Source: an uncultured bacterium
GTDB lineage: Bacteria; Methylomirabilota; Methylomirabilia; Rokubacteriales; CSP1-6
NCBI GenBank assembly: GCA_946479205.1
Contig: CAMLFJ010000191.1
Location: forward strand, 1 to 6,686
Direction: 5' to 3'
Length of the DNA stretch: 6,686 nucleotides
Shown here: in pieces, positions 1-5,189 of the stretch
How the letters are laid out: every line of letters begins with the position of its first letter
Position numbering within the stretch: position 1 is the stretch's first letter
Position numbers and translations under genes: made by a program
The notes under the pieces: model-generated
Told to the model about the DNA's origin: nothing
The model's database searches: none
The model's input: only the letters and a program-made list of their open reading frames with translations

Positions 1-2042
1 GCGGTGTCGTGGAAGACGGCACCGCCGTTGGGATAGCCGGGCTCGGCGCTGGTCAGGGCGTTGATGCCGAGCCGGTTGACGAAGTGCTTGCTGGGCCAGA
101 CCCCCTCGACGATCACCACGCCGCGCGGCTGGCCCTCCCGGGGCTCGGCGTGGGCGATGACCTCGCCCCGCTCGTTGCCGAGCTGGACCGCGGCGCCCGC
201 GGTCACCCCGAGGGCCGCGCAGTCGTCGGGATGGAGCAACGCGGTCGGGCGCTTCTCGCGGGCCAGGGACGAGGGCGTCTCGCTGAACGTGGAGTTGAGG
301 AACGTGCGCGCGGGCGCGGCCACCAGCCGGAAGGGTTTCTCGTCGGTGGCCTCGTCGGTCACCGCGAAGTGGTCCGGCAGCGCGGGCATCAGGGCGCCGC
401 GGCCGCCGAAGCGCGCCCACTCGGGCTTGAAGTGGAAGCGGCGATCCGGGGTAGGGAAGCCGTCGAGGAAGTGCGCGGTCTCGAACGGGAGCGCGAAGTC
501 CTGGCCCCCCCGCTTCCAGTTGGTCTCGGCGTCCCACATGCCGGACTTCCGCAGCGTCTCGTCCATGATCTCCCAGGGCGTCATCTGGAAGCCCCGGTGC
601 GTCGCGCCGAGCCGCTTGGCCAGCTCGCGGATCACGGTGTGGTTCTCGCGGCACTCCCCCGGCGGCTCGATCACTTTCCGGGTGACCTGGAAGTAGGTGT
701 GCCCGCTCGCGGTATAGAAGTCGTCGTGCTCGACGAACATCGTCGCGGGCAGGACCACGTCCGCGAAGGCCGCGGTCTCGGTCAGGAACTGCTCGTGCAC
801 GCAGAGGAAGAGGTCCTCGCGGGCCAGGCCCCAGTGCACCAGGTTCAGCTCCGGGCACACCATCGCGGGATTGGTGTTCTGCATCAGCATGGCGGTCACT
901 GGCGGGCCGCCCTGGAGGGCGTCGCGGTCACCGGTGAGGATCTGGCCCAGGCGGGACTGATCGAGCGCGCGGATCGACTTGTCCACGAGGTCGCGCCCCT
1001 CGATCAGGGTGCGGTCGAGCGGATAGATCGCGGTCTGGCCGTAGACCGCGCCGCCGCCCTTGTGGCGCCACGCGCCGGTGATCGCGGGCAGGCAGGATAC
1101 TGCATGCATGTTCACCGCACCGTTCCGGGAGCGGCTGAAGCCGTGGTGGCAGCGGATGAAGCTCTTCTTCGTCCGCCCGTAGAGGCGGGCGAAGCCCACG
1201 ATCTGATCCACCGGCAGCCCGGTGATGGCGGCCGCCCACTCGGGCGTCCGGGTGGCCACGTGGGCGGCCAGCTCGTCGGGGCAGTCGGTGTAGGCGCGCA
1301 GGTAGTCCCAGTCGGCGAGGCCCTCGGCGAAGAGCACGTGCATGATCGCGCAGGCGAGCGCGCCGTCGGTGCCCGGCCGCGGGGCCAGGTGCAGATCGGC
1401 CTTCGCCGCGGTGTCGGTGCGGTAGGGATCCACCACCACGAAGGTGGCGCCGCGCCGCTTGGCCTGCATGGCGTGGCTCATCACGTTGACCTGGGTGTTC
1501 ACCGGGTTGCCGCCCCAGATCACGACCAGGTCCGAGTGCTCCCCGATCTCGCGCAGGTCCACTCCGCGCTTGGCCCCGACCCCGGCGGCCCAGCCGGTGT
1601 CGGCCAGGGTCACGCAGATCGTCGAGAAGTAGCGCGAGTAGCCCATCGCGTGGGTCAGCCGGTTGATGCCGTCGCGCTGCACCAGGCCCATCGTGCCCGC
1701 GTAGTAGTACGGCCACACCGTCTCGAGACCGAGCCGGGCCGCCTGACGCGTGAAGGCCTCCGCGACCAGGTCGAGCGCGTCGTCCCACCCGATGCGCTCG
1801 AAGCGGCCCGCGCCCTTCGGGCCCACGCGCCGCAGCGGGTGGAGGAGACGATCCGGATGGTGCACGCGCTCGGCGTAGCGGCCGACCTTCTCGCAGATCA
1901 CGCCGCGGGTGTAGGTATTGCGGTGCGAGCCGCGGACGCGGCCGATGGTGTGCAGGTCGAGGCGCTCGACCTCCAGCGCGCAGGTGCTGGTGCAGTCGTG
2001 GGGGCACACCGACGGGACGGTCTCGACCGGAGTCTGGGCCAT
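1..2042 (-). CDS. Molybdopterin oxidoreductase (DMSO reductase superfamily), 3' end cut by window edge
   Basis: This is a probable molybdenum (or tungsten) bis-MGD enzyme that transfers two electrons to or from a small substrate; the substrate cannot be named. The frame is open for 680 codons from ATG 2042 to the left edge. The N-terminus carries a 4Fe-4S site: C13-x3-C17-x3-C21 and C50 in CEK. Next come cofactor-binding motifs: WGGNPVNTQ (176-184), VVDPYRTD (203-210), PRPGTDGAL (221-229) and QNTNP (388-392). A C-terminal molybdopterin-dinucleotide-binding domain starts near residue 570 (FRLVAAPART). C143 in TIC aligns by eye with the metal-ligand Cys of nitrate reductases. The last visible residues (GGAVFHDTA) resemble the usual family end, so probably only 10-20 residues are missing. 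There is no twin-arginine signal, so a cytoplasmic location is inferred. An in-frame ATG at 2054 is possible, but GAGGT directly abuts it; from 2042 the same GAGG lies about 13 bases upstream. No partner subunit is visible. Family assignment is secure; reaction unknown. Confidence 0.93.
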   Translation of the reverse strand, partial: MAQTPVETVPSVCPHDCTSTCALEVERLDLHTIGRVRGSHRNTYTRGVICEKVGRYAERVHHPDRLLHPLRRVGPKGAGRFERIGWDDALDLVAEAFTRQAARLGLETVWPYYYAGTMGLVQRDGINRLTHAMGYSRYFSTICVTLADTGWAAGVGAKRGVDLREIGEHSDLVVIWGGNPVNTQVNVMSHAMQAKRRGATFVVVDPYRTDTAAKADLHLAPRPGTDGALACAIMHVLFAEGLADWDYLRAYTDCPDELAAHVATRTPEWAAAITGLPVDQIVGFARLYGRTKKSFIRCHHGFSRSRNGAVNMHAVSCLPAITGAWRHKGGGAVYGQTAIYPLDRTLIEGRDLVDKSIRALDQSRLGQILTGDRDALQGGPPVTAMLMQNTNPAMVCPELNLVHWGLAREDLFLCVHEQFLTETAAFADVVLPATMFVEHDDFYTASGHTYFQVTRKVIEPPGECRENHTVIRELAKRLGATHRGFQMTPWEIMDETLRKSGMWDAETNWKRGGQDFALPFETAHFLDGFPTPDRRFHFKPEWARFGGRGALMPALPDHFAVTDEATDEKPFRLVAAPARTFLNSTFSETPSSLAREKRPTALLHPDDCAALGVTAGAAVQLGNERGEVIAHAEPREGQPRGVVIVEGVWPSKHFVNRLGINALTSAEPGYPNGGAVFHDT
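2029..2032 (+). promoter_or_regulatory. Shine-Dalgarno GGAG for the hypothetical membrane protein
   Basis: GGAG sits 8 bases before ATG 2041 and supports this start over GTG 2077. The site lies inside the first codons of the oppositely oriented oxidoreductase gene. Confidence 0.45.
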
Positions 2043-2523
2043 GGCCCCCAGCATACCTCAGAGAGACAATGAGGCGGTGGGCACCCCGATCCGGCCGCTT
2101 CCCGAGGGCATCGCGCGGTGGAGCACGCGCGCCCGCTGGCTCCGCCGGCTCGACGCGCTGGCCGCCGCGGGCCTGGTCTGGGTGTTGCTGGCGGTGCTGC
2201 TGCCCGGCGTCGGCGCGGGTGCCCAGGCCGGCGCGGCGGGGGTGATCACCGCGCTGCTCGGCGCTGTCGCGCCGATCCGCGTGCGATGGCGTCCGGTCAG
2301 CGCGCCGGTGGGGCTCTGGGTGAGCCGGATGGTCGCGCCGGGGGACCGGGCCTGGTACGTGCGCGCAGAGGGTTCCGATCTGGTGATGGTCACGGGCCGC
2401 CGCGGCCTGCGCCTGACCGTCGCGGTACCGGGAGGCGGCGCCGCCGAGGGCCTGAGCGTACGGCGGACCCGCGTGCTCGTCCTCGGCGCCGACGAGCCGC
2501 CGCGCCGTGCGCGGCCGCGCTGA
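2041..2523 (+). CDS. Hypothetical small membrane protein, two transmembrane segments
   Basis: A 160-residue protein I do not recognise. Visible features are a basic N-terminal stretch (about residues 18-37), then two adjacent hydrophobic segments (about 39-57 and 62-79) separated by a Gly/Ala-rich turn. A soluble tail of about 80 residues follows; its V/L/R-rich pattern suggests beta strands (YVRAEGSDLVMVTGRRGLRLTV), and the end is Arg/Pro-rich. The basic residues before the first segment favour a cytoplasmic N-terminus, and a hairpin would place the tail in the cytoplasm too. ATG 2041 is chosen because GGAG at 2029-2032 lies 8 bases upstream. An in-frame GTG at 2077 is possible but has worse spacing. 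The start overlaps the divergent oxidoreductase start by two bases. The stop is 6 bases from the stop of the convergent racemase-like gene. Coding is supported by GC-rich third positions and by the fit between neighbouring gene ends, not by homology. Confidence 0.62.
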   Translation: MAPSIPQRDNEAVGTPIRPLPEGIARWSTRARWLRRLDALAAAGLVWVLLAVLLPGVGAGAQAGAAGVITALLGAVAPIRVRWRPVSAPVGLWVSRMVAPGDRAWYVRAEGSDLVMVTGRRGLRLTVAVPGGGAAEGLSVRRTRVLVLGADEPPRRARPR

Positions 2524-2539
2524 TCCGGCTCAGGCCGCG
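2510..2539. terminator. Possible bidirectional hairpin between convergent genes
   Basis: A perfect 7-bp all-G/C inverted repeat, CGCGGCC (2510-2516) and GGCCGCG (2533-2539), flanks a 16-base loop. The loop contains the plus-strand stop (2521-2523), the 6-base gap and the minus-strand stop (2530-2532). Position suits a shared terminator, but there is no T-run on either side, so it is not a classical intrinsic terminator. In DNA this GC-rich such a repeat can occur by chance. Confidence 0.25.
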
Positions 2540-3606
2540 TAGCGCTTGACCGCGTCCTCGTCCCAGGTGATGCCCGCGCCGGGCCGGTCGGGGATCTGGG
2601 CGACGCCGTCCTTCACCCGCAGGGGCTCCTGGAGCAGGGGGGCGGCCCAGTCCATGTACTCGAGCCAGTGACACGTGGGCGTCACCCCGAGCAGGTGCAC
2701 GCTGAACTCGGGGAAGAGATGGCTCGACATGTCGATGCCGTGGGTGTGCGCGAGGGCGGCCGCGCGCAGCCAGCCGCTGACCCCGCCGATGCGCTGCACG
2801 TCGGGCATCACGAAGTCGAGCGAGCGCAGCGCGATGGCGCGGGCCATCTCGAAGGTGTCCACCAGGTTCTCGCCGGTCTGGATCGGGGTGGCCACCTCGG
2901 CCGCGATGCGGGCGTAGCCCTCGTAGTCGTCGTGACGGAGCGGCTCCTCGATCCAGTAGAGCCCTTCGCCGTCCAGCGCGCGGGCGCGCCGCAGCCCCTC
3001 GTTCACGGTCAGGCGCTGGTTGAAATCGCACATCAGGGTCGCTCCGTCGCCGATCCGCTTCTTCACCGCGCGCACCGCGGCCAGGTCCTGGGCGAAGTCG
3101 TCGCGTCCCACCCGGAGCTTGATCGCGCGGAAGCCCTCGGCGAGGAGCGCCTCCGCCTCGTCGGCGAGCGTCTCCACCGGCTGGATCCAGAGGCCGGTGC
3201 TGTTGTACGCGGGAATCGCCCGGGGCGCGCCGCCCAGCAGCATGACCAGCGGCACCCCGCGCGCCTGGGCCAGCGCGTCCCAGGCCGCCATGTCGAGGCC
3301 GGCAAGGGCCAGCCCGACCAGGCCGTTCGGGTCGAGGAGGGTCAGCTGCCGCCGCAGCTTGGCCTCGAGATCGAAGGGCGCGAGCTCGTCGCCCTTGATC
3401 ATCTCGAAGAGGCCCTGCGCGCAGCCGACGATGGAGGCGAGCGTCCACGGGGCGAAGCCGAACACGTAGGAGCGCCCGGTGACGCCGCCGTCGGTCTCGA
3501 GGTCGAAGAGCACCAGAGCCGCCTTCGCGATGGCCCCGCTCGCGCTCACCGGGGGGCGGCGGAACGGGGGCAGCACGGGGCGGGCGCGGAGGGCGCGGAT
3601 CTTCAC
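2530..3606 (-). CDS. Mandelate racemase-like enolase superfamily enzyme (K-x-R variant)
   Basis: This 358-residue enzyme aligns from memory almost end to end with Pseudomonas mandelate racemase (MR, 359 residues), with a constant offset of one. The family abstracts a proton alpha to a carboxylate using Mg2+. The Mg2+ ligands are D194 (CDFNQ), E220 (WIEEP) and E246 (TGENL). N196, the His-Asp dyad H296 (SSHLF) and D269 (MPDV), and E316 (WLEYMDW) are also present. The N-terminal capping domain covers about 1-125 and the barrel the rest. The oddity is KLR at 163-165, where MR has K164-x-K166: the second Lys, the S-face base in MR, is Arg. G138 appears to replace substrate-binding Ser139. Racemisation of mandelate is therefore doubtful; a one-base reaction (acid-sugar dehydration, epimerisation) through H296 is more likely. 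The start is GTG 3606, preceded by an AGGGCGG-like site and 9 bases after the coiled-coil gene's stop, suggesting cotranscription. Family is secure; substrate unknown. Confidence 0.95.
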   Translation of the reverse strand: MKIRALRARPVLPPFRRPPVSASGAIAKAALVLFDLETDGGVTGRSYVFGFAPWTLASIVGCAQGLFEMIKGDELAPFDLEAKLRRQLTLLDPNGLVGLALAGLDMAAWDALAQARGVPLVMLLGGAPRAIPAYNSTGLWIQPVETLADEAEALLAEGFRAIKLRVGRDDFAQDLAAVRAVKKRIGDGATLMCDFNQRLTVNEGLRRARALDGEGLYWIEEPLRHDDYEGYARIAAEVATPIQTGENLVDTFEMARAIALRSLDFVMPDVQRIGGVSGWLRAAALAHTHGIDMSSHLFPEFSVHLLGVTPTCHWLEYMDWAAPLLQEPLRVKDGVAQIPDRPGAGITWDEDAVKRYAA

Positions 3607-3615
3607 GGTGCCGCC

Positions 3616-4062
3616 CTACTTCTTGAACTCGGCTGCCGCTTTGTCGTAGGCCGACGCCAGGTCGCGGTAGGCGTCGGCGAAGCCTTCCTTGGCCTTCTCC
3701 CACGATGCCTTGGTGGCCCGCCCGAGGTCGGCGGCCTTCTGGGACGCCTTCGCCCGCTTGGCCTTGAGATCCTTGATCTGCGCCTGCGACTTGGCCTTGA
3801 GCTCGCCGGTCTGCTTGGCGGCCTGCGCCTCGAGGTCCTTGATCTTGGCCTCGAGGTCGGCGGTGGCCTGCTTGGCGTGCGCCACTGCCTCGTCCTTCTT
3901 CTCCACCGTGTAGTCCCGGATCGCCTGGCCCGTCTCCGACGCCTTCTGCCCGACCTCTCCCGTCGTGGTCTTGGGAGGCGGGGTCTGGGCCGAGGCGTAG
4001 GGGGCGGGGGTGGCGAGCAGGCCGACCGTCACGAGGAACGCTGGAATGATTTGCAGGCGCAT
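3616..4062 (-). CDS. Exported Lys/Ala-rich coiled-coil protein
   Basis: A 148-residue protein with no recognised enzymatic motif. Residues 1-25 look like a Sec signal peptide: basic MRLQ, a hydrophobic core (IIPAFLVTVGLLA) and a YASA/QT cleavage site. There is no lipobox Cys. The mature chain begins with a Pro/Thr linker (26-34). It is then almost entirely charged, Ala-rich helix with heptad character (about 37-148), rich in Lys, Ala, Glu and Gln. IKDLEA (75-80) recurs as IKDLKA (96-101), exactly three heptads later. It resembles apolipoprotein-, LEA- or YtxH-like helical proteins, which is low-complexity similarity and not proof of function. A periplasmic or envelope-associated structural or stress role is the safest inference. 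ATG 4062 is fixed by AGGAGG 6 bases upstream. The gene is first in a probable two-gene unit with the racemase-like enzyme 9 bases downstream; why they would be coupled is unclear. Confidence 0.85.
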   Translation of the reverse strand: MRLQIIPAFLVTVGLLATPAPYASAQTPPPKTTTGEVGQKASETGQAIRDYTVEKKDEAVAHAKQATADLEAKIKDLEAQAAKQTGELKAKSQAQIKDLKAKRAKASQKAADLGRATKASWEKAKEGFADAYRDLASAYDKAAAEFKK

Positions 4063-4068
4063 GGGCAA

Positions 4069-4074
4069 CCTCCT
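4069..4074 (-). promoter_or_regulatory. Strong Shine-Dalgarno AGGAGG deciding the coiled-coil gene start
   Basis: On the minus strand AGGAGG ends 6 bases before ATG 4062. It favours this start over the longer open frame reaching ATG 4161, whose extra 33 residues would bury the signal peptide internally. Confidence 0.85.
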
Positions 4075-4082
4075 GGCCGACG

Positions 4083-4112
4083 AGTCTAAGGCCAGCGAGT
4101 CGGGCTCGGCAA
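4083..4112 (-). promoter_or_regulatory. Candidate sigma70-type promoter for the coiled-coil/racemase unit
   Basis: On the minus strand, TTGCCG (4112-4107) and TAGACT (4088-4083) are separated by 18 bases. Each matches four of six consensus positions. Transcription would start near 4076, giving a very short leader just ahead of AGGAGG. The match is modest in a GC-rich genome. Confidence 0.35.
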
Positions 4113-4131
4113 TGGCACGTTCGCGTCGAAC

Positions 4132-4161
4132 TTGACAGTGGGTGCGGGCGGGGCCGATCAT
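4132..4161 (+). promoter_or_regulatory. Candidate sigma70-type promoter for the HD-domain gene
   Basis: A perfect -35 hexamer TTGACA (4132-4137) is followed after 18 bases by GATCAT (4156-4161), which matches four of six -10 positions. Transcription would start near 4168. The Shine-Dalgarno GGAGG (4183-4187) and the ATG at 4197 follow. TTGACA is conspicuous in DNA this GC-rich. It lies back to back with the minus-strand promoter candidate, so a regulator binding around 4112-4132 could affect both. Confidence 0.5.
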
Positions 4162-4196
4162 CAGAGGTAAGTCTGCCCCCAGGGAGGGACGCCAGG

Positions 4197-4934
4197 ATGA
4201 CGACGCTACAGCGGGCCGAAGCGGCCGAGCACGCGCTGAGCCAGGAGCTCGACCGGGTCGTGGTGAAGTCGGTGATCTTCACCTCCGGCGAGCGGGATCC
4301 CCGCCAGCCGGTGTCACGGCCGCCCGACGATGGCCGGCTCTACATGATGGGGCACGACGCGCGCCTCCCCAAGATGCCCGACAAGCCGACCCTCTTCGAC
4401 TTCTTCCGCCTGCGCTTCGGGCCCTCCGCGCATCTGCTGCAGAGCGCGCGGCTCGCCATGAAGAACGGGGTGAACGAGAAGATCGTCCTGGCCTGCCTGC
4501 TGCACGACATCGCCATCGCCGGCTTCATCCGCAGCGACCACGGCTACTGGAGCGCCCAGCTGCTGGAGCCCTACGTGGACGAGGAGGTGGCCTGGGGGAT
4601 TCGCTATCACCAGGCGCTCCGGTTCTTCCCCGACGAGTCGGTGGGCTATCGCTATCCCGAGCTGTACCGCAAGCTCTTCGGGGACGACTACGTGCCCGAG
4701 CCGCACATCCAGGAAGCCTACCGGGTCGCGCGAGACCACAAGTGGTACATGACCTCGCGGCTCATCACGGTGAACGATCTGTACGCCTTCGATCCCACCG
4801 TGCAGGTGCAGCTCGAGGAGTTCACGGACGTGGTGGGACGCCACTTCCGCCAGCCGAAGGAAGGGCTCGGCTTCGATCAGAGCCCGTCGGCGCACATGTG
4901 GCGCACCATCAACTGGCCGACGCGCTACCTGTAG
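4197..4934 (+). CDS. HD-domain metal-dependent protein, PhnZ-like oxygenase or phosphohydrolase
   Basis: This is a 245-residue soluble protein. Residues 1-45 are a variable N-terminus. Conserved-looking segments follow: DGRLYMMGHDARLP (45-58) and LFDFFRLRF (66-74). The HD metal site runs H79, H103-D104 (LLHDI), H115 (DHGYW), H138 (RYHQALRF) and D194 (TVNDLYAFD). The intervals H79-H103 (24), H115-H138 (23) and H138-D194 (56) match the mixed-valent diiron oxygenase PhnZ (24, 24 and 57, from memory), with a shorter H103-H115 loop. R142, four residues after H138, sits where PhnZ has a substrate-binding Lys. An O2-dependent oxygenase is therefore possible; an ordinary HD phosphohydrolase is the alternative. 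The C-terminus (HFRQPKEGLGFD, AHMWRTINWPTRYL) is well formed and probably family-specific. ATG 4197 has GGAGG 9 bases upstream. The gene is monocistronic, divergent from the coiled-coil unit and convergent with the GSKSER gene 24 bases away. HD family is secure; reaction open. Confidence 0.9.
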   Translation: MTTLQRAEAAEHALSQELDRVVVKSVIFTSGERDPRQPVSRPPDDGRLYMMGHDARLPKMPDKPTLFDFFRLRFGPSAHLLQSARLAMKNGVNEKIVLACLLHDIAIAGFIRSDHGYWSAQLLEPYVDEEVAWGIRYHQALRFFPDESVGYRYPELYRKLFGDDYVPEPHIQEAYRVARDHKWYMTSRLITVNDLYAFDPTVQVQLEEFTDVVGRHFRQPKEGLGFDQSPSAHMWRTINWPTRYL

Positions 4935-4958
4935 CCTCGGAATCCGCCCCGGGCCCGC

Positions 4959-5186
4959 TCAGTCGAGCACTCGCCAGCTCGACATGATCAGCAGATTGTC
5001 GTGGGCCTCCGCGTCGCACTCGATCGTCTTGCCCACGAGCGCGTCCAGCTCGGGATCGCGCAGGGGATGCCCATCCCGGCGGCGCAGCAGGAAGTCTCCC
5101 GTCGTCGTGCGCAGCAGCACCGCGGTGCGCTCGCTCTTCGAGCCCCGCGCGACCCGGCCCCGCGTCACCTCGCCCCGGTAACGCAA
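4959..5186 (-). CDS. Small conserved-looking GSKSER-motif protein, TTG start
   Basis: A 75-residue protein of unknown function. Its pattern is alternating short hydrophobic strands: RGEVTRGRVA, then GSKSER (15-20), TAVLLRTTTGDFLLRR (21-36), a G-x-P-x-x-D-P-E-L segment (39-47), LVGKTIECD (50-58) and a strand ending in W71. This suggests a small OB-like or SH3-like beta barrel. I have an impression of similar GSKSER proteins in other bacteria, but cannot name a family. It follows the C25-like peptidase after only three bases. It is in the same frame as the peptidase, with nothing but TGA and GGG between, so it may be translated by termination-reinitiation or be a detached C-terminal domain. The start is uncertain: TTG 5186 has GAGGG directly against it, and GTG codons at residues 7 and 12 are alternatives. 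The antisense open frames here lack protein-like character. Coding confidence is good because of the motif and the spacing. Confidence 0.75.
   Translation of the reverse strand: MRYRGEVTRGRVARGSKSERTAVLLRTTTGDFLLRRRDGHPLRDPELDALVGKTIECDAEAHDNLLIMSSWRVLD
4962..4983. other. 7-bp inverted repeat at the convergent gene ends
   Basis: GTCGAGC (4962-4968) and GCTCGAC (4977-4983) form a perfect 7-bp stem with an 8-base loop. The stem overlaps the last codons of the GSKSER gene and lies 27 bases past the HD gene's stop. A weak terminator for the HD transcript is conceivable, but no T-run follows in either direction and both arms are coding on the minus strand. Confidence 0.2.
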
Positions 5187-5189
5187 CCC

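Noticed and set aside
505..511. Run of seven C that could mark a frameshift
   Set aside because: The oxidoreductase frame is continuous and sensible on both sides, so there is no sign of an indel.
1101..1110. TGCATGCATG, an alternating palindromic repeat
   Set aside because: It lies inside the oxidoreductase and encodes ordinary residues (NMHAV); too short to support a regulatory or repeat call.
928..2007. Minus-strand 359-codon frame within the oxidoreductase
   Set aside because: Shifted frame of the same gene; Arg/Gly/Pro-rich low-complexity translation. The true frame lacks a stop only because the window ends.
9..2072. Open frame of 687 codons on the plus strand
   Set aside because: It is antisense to the oxidoreductase, which has clear cysteine and cofactor motifs. 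The translation is His/Arg/Gly/Ala-rich without domains, as expected for a GC-rich shadow frame.
2668..4089. Plus-strand 473-codon frame
   Set aside because: Antisense shadow of the same two genes; its Leu/Gly-rich part is the reverse of the Lys/Glu-rich coiled coil.
4063..4161. N-terminal extension of the coiled-coil protein to ATG 4161
   Set aside because: AGGAGG and a signal peptide begin at ATG 4062; the extension overlaps both promoter candidates and has no ribosome site.
2390..4282. Minus-strand 630-codon frame
   Set aside because: Alternative frame running across the racemase-like and coiled-coil genes; Arg/Gly/Ala-rich and without motifs.
4935..4958. GC-rich CCCCGGGCCCG between convergent genes as a terminator
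   Set aside because: Overlapping short palindromes only, with no usable loop and no T-run.
4142..4987. Plus-strand 281-codon frame overlapping the HD gene
   Set aside because: Out-of-frame with the HD motif gene and rich in Arg/Ala/Gly; the HD gene has a good ribosome site and metal-ligand pattern.
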